A DNA stretch of 23,423 bases. Origin: JBCBKZ01 sp039026975 (GTDB taxonomy: Bacteria; Bacteroidota; Bacteroidia; J057). The stretch lies in assembly GCA_039026975.1 (NCBI GenBank), contig JBCCLI010000055.1:1-23423 (forward strand), read 5' to 3'. The stretch's first letter is position 1, and each line of letters begins with the position of its first letter. Positions 7,347 to 13,818 of the stretch are shown here, in pieces. Under the pieces are notes generated by a model, which saw nothing but the letters and a program-made list of their open reading frames with translations, ran no database searches and had not been told where the DNA came from. A program made the translations under genes and the position numbers.

Positions 7347-7913
7347 TTATGATATTCCTTTTCTACCTTCTTTATAAATCGGGTAATTATGGGGTAGATG
7401 CCTTCCTCCAGTTTTAGCTGATCTTAGCAGGACCAATAAGAATAGGCCTAATCCAAAAATGCCTTCACCCAGGCTGAGATGGAAATTAGCTCCATTTGCC
7501 AGAGACACGAAATACACCGCATTCATGACAAAAATGAAGAGGGGATATAGTAAAAGGATGGTTCTTAGGTTGGTATTCAGTGCTACCCTACTTCTGGAAG
7601 GACCAGTAGGGACAATGGAACCTGAAGTCGCAGAAAACCTAAATGAGAGTAAAAAGGAAGAATTGAAAATTCTATTGTGATCAAAGAATTCATAAAAGAA
7701 CTTTTTCTCCTTTAATAACTCAAAATCTTTTACATAGGTAGGTGTTTGAATCATTTTTTCAGCTAGGTATGATTTAGGTATATTTACCTCAAAAGTATGA
7801 TTGACATCTAAAGAATACCATTTGTTGTTCATAGCTAAGCTCTTTTCATGTCTATCAATAATGGATACTACATGTAACCATACTGCATCGGAGAGATGAA
7901 CTACCCAATTCAA
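7347..7913 (-). CDS. Small membrane protein of unknown function
   Basis: I do not recognise this protein. Read from the TTG at 7913 it has 188 residues. An internal ATG at 7832 would give 161 residues and is preceded by a purine-rich stretch (GAAAAGAG), so it may be the true start. TTG is kept because it lies only 10 nt after the glutaminase stop, as expected in this tightly packed operon. The N-terminal part is soluble. Two hydrophobic segments near residues 118-139 and 149-165 form a hairpin, followed by a short basic tail. It is the last gene of the engB-GNAT-GNAT-glsA run. Its job cannot be read from the sequence. Confidence 0.55.
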   Translation of the reverse strand: MNWVVHLSDAVWLHVVSIIDRHEKSLAMNNKWYSLDVNHTFEVNIPKSYLAEKMIQTPTYVKDFELLKEKKFFYEFFDHNRIFNSSFLLSFRFSATSGSIVPTGPSRSRVALNTNLRTILLLYPLFIFVMNAVYFVSLANGANFHLSLGEGIFGLGLFLLVLLRSAKTGGRHLPHNYPIYKEGRKGIS

Positions 7914-7923
7914 AAATATTTTC

Positions 7924-8850
7924 CTAAAAAATAGATCCAGCTGTACGGGTGGTGAGTTGTTCCAGGAAGCGCATACCCTTATAAGAATTTCCTTTGGGGT
8001 TGAGAGGAGGACTCCAAACGGCTATGCTGTACCGCTCAGGATATACGGCCACTATGCCCCCACCTACGCCACTTTTGCCTGGAAGACCCACACGAAAGGA
8101 GAATTCTCCAGCTTCATCATAAAAGCCGCACAACTGCATAATGGCATTGAGTCTTTTGGTTTTGCTGGAAGTGGTAATCACTTTATGTGTACAAGGGTCA
8201 GCTCCCTGATGCGCGAAAAATAAAAACGCTCTGGAAAGCTCCCGGCAGCTCATCATGATGGAGCATAGATAGAAGTAAAAGTCTAGCACCATCTCTATGT
8301 CTCCATGGATATTGCCGAAGGACTTCATCAGGTTGATAAGGGAGGAATTCCTAAAGCTAGTGGCTTTCTCAGATTCTGCTATTCGCTCGCTAAAGTGTAT
8401 GTTGGGATTATCAGCTACCTTTCTCACAAAGTCCAACAGGTCAGCCTTTGGGTTCTTGAGTTTTTCTACCAAAATATCCGAAATGACTAAAGCCCCGGCA
8501 TTGATCATGGGGTTTCTGGGAATTCCGGACTCATACTCTAGTTGAACCAGAGAGTTAAAGGGATCCCCTGAAGGCTCTACATCTACCCTTTCCCAAATCT
8601 CTTCTCCCAGCATATCATAGGCCATAGTGAGAGAAAGGACCTTGGCTATACTTTGAATGGAGAAAGGCTCATCACAGTCGCCAACACCATAGTGTTCATC
8701 ATCTACAGTGGAAAGGTGAATACCAAACTTATCTGGCGGCACATTTCCTAGTTCTGGAATGTAAGTAGCCACCTTGCCTGGGTTAGGGATAGATTGGATC
8801 TCATGATGGAGATCCCTGATGATTAGCTGGTAATTGATCGTAGTAGTCAT
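7924..8850 (-). CDS. glsA: Glutaminase A
   Basis: This enzyme hydrolyses glutamine to glutamate and ammonia in the cytoplasm. The 308-residue protein has the normal length of the serine-dependent, beta-lactamase-fold glutaminases. Visible hallmarks are GKVATYIPELGNVPPDKFG near residue 25-43 and FSIQSIAKVLSL with the catalytic S-x-x-K (S67, K70). Further on are SGIPRNPMINAGALVISD with substrate-contact residues, and a glycine-rich LPGKSGVGGGIVAVYP near the C terminus. The gene starts 3 nt after the GNAT gene ahead of it and ends 10 nt before the small membrane protein gene. It is probably cotranscribed with engB and both acetyltransferases. No Gln-responsive element is visible. Confidence 0.95.
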   Translation of the reverse strand: MTTTINYQLIIRDLHHEIQSIPNPGKVATYIPELGNVPPDKFGIHLSTVDDEHYGVGDCDEPFSIQSIAKVLSLTMAYDMLGEEIWERVDVEPSGDPFNSLVQLEYESGIPRNPMINAGALVISDILVEKLKNPKADLLDFVRKVADNPNIHFSERIAESEKATSFRNSSLINLMKSFGNIHGDIEMVLDFYFYLCSIMMSCRELSRAFLFFAHQGADPCTHKVITTSSKTKRLNAIMQLCGFYDEAGEFSFRVGLPGKSGVGGGIVAVYPERYSIAVWSPPLNPKGNSYKGMRFLEQLTTRTAGSIF

Positions 8851-8853
8851 ACA

Positions 8854-9675
8854 TCAGAAACTCACGGCCATCTCATACTGTTCAATGTAGGGAGATACCC
8901 CGTACTGATGAAGAAACCTAAGCTTGTCTGTTAAGCTATCATCAATATTCAGCATTCTCATTTCTGGCGTGATGGATTTTATAGCAGAGAAAAGCCTTTT
9001 CCACCCTTCCTCACTTGTATCCAGGCTTTCTGCTTGATGAATGACCCCTCTGTTAGGCCTGTGAATGAAATAGCCGCTAAGCTCATTCTGGTGATAAACC
9101 AGGTAGTAATCATGATTACTGGTAGCGAGCGTACTTGTTTGATTATCCCAGGAGTACAACTCCAGGTCTTTAAAGAGTTGCCATGGAACCTCTGTAAGCA
9201 TGACTTTTCTAAGCTCAAAGGATTCATTAAGTGAAGGAGCGAGGGAACCTTTGACGCAGATAAAGTGCTTTTCTTTTTTGAAGCCTACCCCTTCGTAAGC
9301 CCTAATGGCTCTCTCATTCTGGCTGATTACCTCCAATTGGCTCCTATGGATGCCTCCTGCTTTCAGTGCCGGGATGGCCTCTTGATAAATTTGACTTACG
9401 AGCTTTCTCCCTCTGTAGGCTGGAATAACCCCAGTACCTGTATTGAAAGCAGTCAGTCCTTTTCCCTTATCACCAATAGCATGAATCATGAATCCCACTA
9501 ACTGATCTCCGTCAGACATCCCAAAGGATTTTCCAAACTCCACGCCTGCTGTTTTCCATCTTTCTCTATAATAGTCTTGATCCTCTGGCATTTTGACATA
9601 GTAACCTTCGAAGGCTTCCAGGAAGCAGGCTATAATGTCTTCAAACGGTACGTCATCTAGTGTATGGATTCTCAT
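8854..9675 (-). CDS. GNAT-family N-acetyltransferase, possible two-domain form
   Basis: This is a 273-residue acetyl-CoA-dependent acyltransferase of unknown substrate. The N-terminal GNAT domain (about 1-150) shows VGFMIHAI as strand 4, then GVIPAYRGRKLVSQIYQEA as the acetyl-CoA loop and helix. The end of the domain reads LEVISQNERAIRAYEGVGF. The pyrophosphate loop is degenerate: R88-G-R-K-L-V lacks the second glycine and the final Gly/Ala of the usual R/Q-x-x-G-x-G/A. Residues ~155-273 may be a second, decayed GNAT-like half, with YYLVYHQNELSGYFIHR resembling strand 4. The gene sits 4 nt after the other GNAT gene and 3 nt before glsA. Confidence 0.75.
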   Translation of the reverse strand: MRIHTLDDVPFEDIIACFLEAFEGYYVKMPEDQDYYRERWKTAGVEFGKSFGMSDGDQLVGFMIHAIGDKGKGLTAFNTGTGVIPAYRGRKLVSQIYQEAIPALKAGGIHRSQLEVISQNERAIRAYEGVGFKKEKHFICVKGSLAPSLNESFELRKVMLTEVPWQLFKDLELYSWDNQTSTLATSNHDYYLVYHQNELSGYFIHRPNRGVIHQAESLDTSEEGWKRLFSAIKSITPEMRMLNIDDSLTDKLRFLHQYGVSPYIEQYEMAVSF

Positions 9676-9679
9676 AAGC

Positions 9680-10141
9680 TTAGAAGTGTAGTTTCATTCC
9701 TTCATGGGAAGATATAAACCCTAACTGTTCATAGAACCTAATGGCTTTTGAACGCTGTTTATTAGAGGTTAGCTGGAGAAGATGGGCTCCCTTTTCTTTA
9801 GCGCGTTGAATGACCCAGCTAAGGACTTCTTTTCCTATACCTTGCCCTCTATAGTCAGCCCTAATTCTTACGGCTTCTATTTGGGCCCGGATTCCCCCCT
9901 GATAAGATAAGTAAGGGATAAAACTGAGTTGAAAAGTTCCTATCACGCCTACTTGAGCCATTTCTACTACCCATAACTCCTGGTTGGTATCCGCTGAAAT
10001 TCTGGAAAATGCTTCATAGTATATAGCTGGTAAGGGATCCTGAATCTGCTCTCTTTGGCTTCCCAGCTTATCATCAGCCAGCAAGTGCACAATTAAGGGA
10101 ACATCTTCTTGTTGGGCTTTTCGGTAGTTGAGGCGGTTCAT
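9680..10141 (-). CDS. GNAT-family N-acetyltransferase
   Basis: This is a 153-residue single-domain GNAT acetyltransferase. The acetyl-CoA loop is intact: RADYRGQGIGKEVLSW, with RGQGIG at 98-103. It is followed by the typical C-terminal TSNKQRSKAIRFYEQLGF, as in small-molecule or peptide N-acetyltransferases. The N-terminal helices and the VVEMAQVGVIGTFQLSFIP strand pair fit the fold. The substrate cannot be told from sequence. It begins 2 nt after the engB stop and ends 4 nt before the next GNAT gene, which is firm evidence for one operon. Confidence 0.85.
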   Translation of the reverse strand: MNRLNYRKAQQEDVPLIVHLLADDKLGSQREQIQDPLPAIYYEAFSRISADTNQELWVVEMAQVGVIGTFQLSFIPYLSYQGGIRAQIEAVRIRADYRGQGIGKEVLSWVIQRAKEKGAHLLQLTSNKQRSKAIRFYEQLGFISSHEGMKLHF

Positions 10142-10143
10142 CC

Positions 10144-10740
10144 TTAAAATAAGTGATTGATCTCTGCGATTTTATCCAGCAATTCTTCTCTGCCTGCTTT
10201 AGAAGTGGAGGAGGTAAACATCATGGGAGGAAGCTCTTCCCATGTCTCAAACAGTTTATTCTCATAGACTTCCAGCTTAGCTTTCAGTTCATCTTTCTTG
10301 AGCTTATCTATCTTGGTGAAAATGATGCTGAAGGGGATACGCTTGATCCCTAGCATTTCCATGAACTCCAAATCGCCCTCCTGAGGTTCCAGTCTACTGT
10401 CTACCAGCACAAATACGTTCATCAGATTCTCTCGTTGAAAGAGATATTCCTGTATCATGTTCTGGAAAACCTTCCTTTGTTTCTTGGATACACGTGCGTA
10501 GCCATAGCCAGGTAAATCTGCCAAATACCAGCTTTCATTAATGAGAAAATGGTTGATCAGCTGGGTCTTCCCTGGGGTACCACTGGTTTTAGCCAGCTTT
10601 TTTCTTTGGGTGAGGGCATTGATCAGAGAGGACTTCCCTACATTAGATCTACCCACAAATCCATACTCAGGTAGGGTGGCAGGAGGCATGTCAGCAACTC
10701 CCTGGGAACTCTTAATAAAGGTAGCAGAAGTAATTTTCAT
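10144..10740 (-). CDS. engB: Ribosome biogenesis GTP-binding protein EngB (YihA/YsxC)
   Basis: This is an essential-type GTPase that helps assemble the large ribosomal subunit. The 198-residue protein has all G motifs: GRSNVGKSS (G1, 30-38), the switch I Thr in TSGTPGKTQ (G2), DLPGYG (G3, 75-80), TKID (G4, 142-145) and TSS (G5, 176-178). The G3 DLPGYGYA and the following KKQRK are typical of EngB rather than Era or Der. It is the first gene of a minus-strand operon with two GNATs, glsA and a membrane protein. It diverges from ubiE with a TAnnTTTG box on each strand in the 75-bp gap. Confidence 0.95.
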   Translation of the reverse strand: MKITSATFIKSSQGVADMPPATLPEYGFVGRSNVGKSSLINALTQRKKLAKTSGTPGKTQLINHFLINESWYLADLPGYGYARVSKKQRKVFQNMIQEYLFQRENLMNVFVLVDSRLEPQEGDLEFMEMLGIKRIPFSIIFTKIDKLKKDELKAKLEVYENKLFETWEELPPMMFTSSTSKAGREELLDKIAEINHLF

Positions 10741-10747
10741 ACAAGGC

Positions 10748-10779
10748 TGTGAAAGTCAACAACAAATCTACTAATTTTG
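10748..10779 (+). promoter_or_regulatory. Bacteroidota-type promoter for ubiE
   Basis: TGTG (10748-10751) and TAATTTTG (10772-10779) are 20 nt apart. The -7 box is a perfect TAnnTTTG, and the -33 box is one base off TTTG. The ubiE TTG start lies 36 bp downstream of the -7 box. Confidence 0.5.
10763..10770 (-). promoter_or_regulatory. TAnnTTTG -7 box for the engB operon
   Basis: On the minus strand these bases read TAGATTTG, a perfect TAnnTTTG, 22 bp before the engB start codon. No good -33 element is visible. It abuts the oppositely oriented ubiE box at 10772-10779. Confidence 0.45.
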
Positions 10780-10815
10780 AGGTTAGCCCTGTATAGCATT
10801 TTTAATATATAAACT

Positions 10816-11544
10816 TTGAAAAAGACGGTAACTCCCTATCAGGATTCCTCCCAAAGCAAGAAGGAGCAGGTAACAGAGATGTTTGATAATATTTCTGGAG
10901 GATATGATACCCTGAATCATACCCTGACCATGGGAATAGATTTTTGGTGGCGGAAAAAAGCGGTGCAGCAGCTGGCTGATACTTCCCCCAAACTTATTTT
11001 GGATATAGCTACTGGGACAGCAGACTTTGCTATTTCTGCCATCAGACTAAATCCTGATAAGGTTATAGGGCTGGATATTTCTCCTAAGATGTTAGCGGTA
11101 GGTAGGGAAAAAATCAGTAAGAAGGGCTTAGATAAACGCATAGAGCTGATAGAGGGGGATTCCGAGAATCTTCCCTTTCCAGATAATCACGTAGATGCTG
11201 TAACAGTAGGTTTTGGGGTAAGAAATTTTGAGAACCTCTCTTTAGGCTTATCAGAAATCCACCGAGTGATGAGACCGGGAGCTAAGGCTGTCATCTTGGA
11301 GCCTGCCTTTCCCAAAAGCTTTCCATTGAAGCAACTCTTCGCTTTTTACTTCAGGTATATCACGCCCCTGATTGGGAAGATGATTTCTGGAGATGATGCC
11401 GCCTATACCTATTTACCAGAATCAGTAAGAGCTTTCCCGGAAGGAGAGGGGTTCTTGGCTATTTGTAGAGAAGTAGGCTTTGCTAAGGGAGAATCTAAGC
11501 CCATGACCCTGGGCTCCTGTGCCATGTATGTATTGACCAAATAA
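10816..11544 (+). CDS. ubiE: Demethylmenaquinone methyltransferase
   Basis: This S-adenosylmethionine-dependent methyltransferase converts demethylmenaquinone to menaquinone, the last step of the pathway. The 242-residue protein has the family N-terminal VTEMFDNISGGYDTLNHTL, with a following GIDFWWRKKAV. SAM motif I is LDIATGTADFA (62-72), then DISPKMLAVG and a GDSENLPF motif. FGVRNFENL is the UbiE signature. Translation probably begins at TTG (10816). The leading KKTVTPYQDSSQSKKEQV is what Bacteroidota homologues have, and the first ATG in frame would remove it. Because the window also encodes mqnA and mqnE, the substrate is demethylmenaquinone rather than a ubiquinone precursor. Confidence 0.94.
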   Translation: MKKTVTPYQDSSQSKKEQVTEMFDNISGGYDTLNHTLTMGIDFWWRKKAVQQLADTSPKLILDIATGTADFAISAIRLNPDKVIGLDISPKMLAVGREKISKKGLDKRIELIEGDSENLPFPDNHVDAVTVGFGVRNFENLSLGLSEIHRVMRPGAKAVILEPAFPKSFPLKQLFAFYFRYITPLIGKMISGDDAAYTYLPESVRAFPEGEGFLAICREVGFAKGESKPMTLGSCAMYVLTK

Positions 11545-11546
11545 GA

Positions 11547-11570
11547 AAGGCAGCCTGTGCAGACTGCCTT
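11547..11570. terminator. Probable bidirectional terminator between ubiE and the Kbp-like gene
   Basis: AAGGCAG (11547-11553) and CTGCCTT (11564-11570) form a perfect 7-bp stem with a 10-nt loop, 3 nt after the ubiE stop. On the minus strand the stem is followed by a T-rich stretch (TTTCTTATTT). The plus-strand tail is weaker. Confidence 0.55.
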
Positions 11571-11580
11571 CATTAACCTA

Positions 11581-11596
11581 CCTAATACCGATTAGG
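11581..11596. repeat. Short hairpin CCTAAT-N4-ATTAGG
   Basis: A perfect 6-bp inverted repeat with a 4-nt spacer lies between the stop codons of two convergent genes, 10 bp from the larger hairpin at 11547-11570. It may add to termination of the minus-strand transcript, but no T-run follows directly. Confidence 0.4.
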
Positions 11597-11621
11597 CGTT
11601 TACCCCACTGTTCAATCCCCG

Positions 11622-12083
11622 CTACTCATCTGAATCCAAGGGAGGAATACGTAGCATTTGACCTGGGTAAATCAGGTTTGGATCTTTTAACATAGGCTTG
11701 TTAGCTTCAAAAATCACAGGATACTTCATGGCATCTCCATAATATTCTTTAGCTATTTTAGACAAGCTGTCTCCTCTTTCTACCGTATAATATTTAGCTT
11801 CTGGCTTTGGCTCCTTTACTTCCATCTGGTCATCTACAGTAGCTATACCATTAATGTTCCCTACGGCTAGTACCAGTTTTTCACGGTCAGCCTGTGAAGC
11901 TGCTGTTCCTTTTAGGGTGGCAGTATCTCCATCTACTGTTACAGAAAGATCTTCTATTTCTAGCTTAAACTGTTCTACAAAGGAAACAATCTGCTGCTCT
12001 TTTTCGGCGTTTTGCTCTTCAGCGCTGGCTTTTGATCCAAAGATTTTTTCTCCAGCTTCTTTGATAAATGAAATAAGTCCCAT
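11622..12083 (-). CDS. kbp: BON-LysM protein, potassium-binding protein Kbp (YgaU)-like
   Basis: The 153-residue protein matches the layout of E. coli Kbp/YgaU almost end to end. It begins with MGLISFIKEAGEKIFG, followed by a BON domain (about 31-88). That domain includes VTVDGDTATLKGTA and the conserved VAVGNINGIATVDDQ. A C-terminal LysM domain (about 98-147) reads YYTVERGDSLSKIAKEYYG, IFEANKPMLKDPNLIYPGQ and LRIPP. E. coli Kbp is a cytoplasmic K+-binding protein. There is no signal peptide here either, so despite LysM it probably is not a wall-binding protein. It is transcribed alone, with hairpins after its stop shared with the convergent ubiE gene. K+ binding in this organism is inferred. 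Confidence 0.88.
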   Translation of the reverse strand: MGLISFIKEAGEKIFGSKASAEEQNAEKEQQIVSFVEQFKLEIEDLSVTVDGDTATLKGTAASQADREKLVLAVGNINGIATVDDQMEVKEPKPEAKYYTVERGDSLSKIAKEYYGDAMKYPVIFEANKPMLKDPNLIYPGQMLRIPPLDSDE

Positions 12084-12397
12084 AGTTAAAAAAAAGTTGC
12101 TTTAGGTTGTGTTTAATGTATGGATACGAAAGAACGAGATAAGTCACACCTTTCCTAAGAAAATAGTTCTCATTCTCCTAAAAAATGTATTTGGCTAAGG
12201 GAAAAGAGGTCTTTTACGGGATCTAAATACCAAATGACATGATAGGAGCGTAAGCCTAGAAAGGTGCCCCTTGCTGTATCTCCTTCCGCTGGACTCCATG
12301 ATGGTAGTCACTATAGCACGCTTTTTCCCACTCATGCATTTCCTCAGGCTACCCACGTGGCGTGGCGTGGTGGCTAATCCGCTTTACATACGACAAA
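12084..12397. other. Intergenic region without a recognised gene
   Basis: This 314-bp gap lies between the Kbp-like start and the mqnA stop, both on the minus strand, so it holds the promoter of the Kbp-like gene and the 3' end of the mqn transcript. I see no perfect TAnnTTTG box for the Kbp-like gene. Three tandem CGTGG units occur at 12356-12370. Frames across it, including a 73-codon one that runs into mqnA antisense, resemble no protein. Confidence 0.5.
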
Positions 12398-13180
12398 CTA
12401 CACGAAAGCGGGGACGGAGGGTAATACGCCCAGGTCCTGAGCCAGGTTTAAGTATAATTTTAAGGCTTCATGCTTACCACCATCAAACTTGAAATCTATA
12501 TATTCTTCCAAATATTTGATGGCAAAATCCATGGGAATATCAAAGTGGTCTGCCCATTTTCTCGCTGTGGTGCCTGCTTGCTGGACGCCTTTGGAAAAGG
12601 CCTCCTGAATGAGGGTAATCTGAAAGGGATTCAAACTTCCCGGATGGTAAGCCCACACGGCAAAAGCAAAGGGTAAGCCTGTCATCATCTTCCAACAATC
12701 AGAAAGATCATACACATAGGGGAACATATCCTTAATTCTAATGGCTAGGTCACCTATGACTACTCCAGCACTATTCCCTCTGATGTACTGATGGTGATGT
12801 TTTACATCTTCAATGAAGGTGATGTCCTTTTTCCAGAAATTCTTAGCTAATATCCTACTTAGAAGATTGCTGGTACGGGAATGGGGGTCCAGGTAGATAG
12901 TTTCTACCTGCTCTATGGGGAGTTCAGAAAAGACAAATACTGAATGGACAGGTCCATCTGCTCCTATGCAGTAATGGGGGAGTAACCTTAAGTCTGCGAA
13001 ATCAAACAGACTCCCTACAGGGATAAGGGAAACATCACACTTCCTTTCTTCCAGGTGCTGGGCACACTTGAAGGGCGGTAAGAGATGAAAGTTGGCTTCA
13101 TCAGCCATGAATACAGATTCCAGGCCATCCAAAAAAGGACGGGTATTCAAATAAGAGACCAACGTAAAATCAACTTTCAT
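12398..13180 (-). CDS. mqnA: Chorismate dehydratase MqnA (futalosine menaquinone pathway)
   Basis: MqnA removes water from chorismate to give 3-enolpyruvyl-benzoate, the entry step of the futalosine route. The 260-residue protein has the family start FTLVSYLNTRPFLDGL and the CDVSLIPVGSLF segment. GPVHSVFVFSELP follows, then YLDPHSRTSNLLSRIL and the GVVIGDLAIR segment; all fit the periplasmic-binding-protein-like MqnA fold. Length is normal. It is the last of three minus-strand genes, 12 nt after the histidine phosphatase, which in turn follows mqnE by 5 nt. This context supports mqnA over a general solute-binding protein. Confidence 0.92.
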   Translation of the reverse strand: MKVDFTLVSYLNTRPFLDGLESVFMADEANFHLLPPFKCAQHLEERKCDVSLIPVGSLFDFADLRLLPHYCIGADGPVHSVFVFSELPIEQVETIYLDPHSRTSNLLSRILAKNFWKKDITFIEDVKHHHQYIRGNSAGVVIGDLAIRIKDMFPYVYDLSDCWKMMTGLPFAFAVWAYHPGSLNPFQITLIQEAFSKGVQQAGTTARKWADHFDIPMDFAIKYLEEYIDFKFDGGKHEALKLYLNLAQDLGVLPSVPAFV

Positions 13181-13192
13181 ATCTGTAATTGC

Positions 13193-13813
13193 TTAAACCG
13201 GTACCATTAAATGGGTAGCATCATTTAGTTTTTCAGCCACCGCCTGCATTTCATCTGTCAGCTTTAATACTGACAGGCCTGTATTCTTGTGTGGATAGAT
13301 GCTGGCATCTTCCATGTTTATGCCTGTGAGCTTATGCAGCATAATCCTGATTTGTCTTCCATGAGAACAGATGAGCAGCTTTTGGTCTTGGTGATTACTA
13401 ATAAGCTGCTTGAAGAAAGGGACGGCTCTAGCCCAGGCTATATTAGGGGTCTCTCCTCCCTCAGCTCCTACGTCCCAGTTTCCTTTTTGCCAACTATCCA
13501 CTATGGATCTGTAGGCGACTCTATCTTCTTCCCTGGGCTTTTTCCCTTCATAGACACCCCAGTTAAACTCATTAAGGCCTGCGTGATGGAAATGGGGAAT
13601 ATCTTTTTCCAGCCATGGAGACAGGGTTTGGGAGGTTCTTTTTAAGGTGCTGGCATATATCCCATCAAAAGAGATATGCTTATAAAAGGAGAAAAACTTT
13701 CTGGCCTGTTCGGCTCCTTCCATGTTTATATTTGAGTCTATCCCACTGCCCTGGACTATTCCATTTTTGTTGTAGTCCGTCATGCCATGCCTTATGAGAA
13801 AAATTTCTATCAT
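13193..13813 (-). CDS. Histidine phosphatase family protein (phosphoglycerate mutase-like)
   Basis: This is a 206-residue member of the histidine phosphatase superfamily. The catalytic motif is LIRHGMTDYN with the phospho-accepting His9. The general acid is probably Glu82 in NEFNWGVYEGK, and the second His is H151 in ICSHGRQIR. R58-x-x-x-S-like residues in ASTLKRTSQT complete the pocket. It resembles the small cofactor-independent phosphatases (PhoE/CobC-like) more than true glycolytic mutases. The substrate is unknown. It lies between mqnE (5 nt upstream) and mqnA (12 nt downstream) in one operon, yet the futalosine route as known needs no such phosphatase. A housekeeping or repair role for a pathway by-product is possible. 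Confidence 0.85.
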   Translation of the reverse strand: MIEIFLIRHGMTDYNKNGIVQGSGIDSNINMEGAEQARKFFSFYKHISFDGIYASTLKRTSQTLSPWLEKDIPHFHHAGLNEFNWGVYEGKKPREEDRVAYRSIVDSWQKGNWDVGAEGGETPNIAWARAVPFFKQLISNHQDQKLLICSHGRQIRIMLHKLTGINMEDASIYPHKNTGLSVLKLTDEMQAVAEKLNDATHLMVPV

Positions 13814-13818
13814 AGCAG

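Noticed and set aside
12271..12492. 73-codon plus-strand frame in the mqnA downstream gap
   Set aside because: A third of it is antisense to mqnA, and it looks like no known protein.
13289..13645. 118-codon plus-strand frame antisense to the histidine phosphatase gene
   Set aside because: The minus-strand gene has all catalytic motifs; this is a shadow frame.
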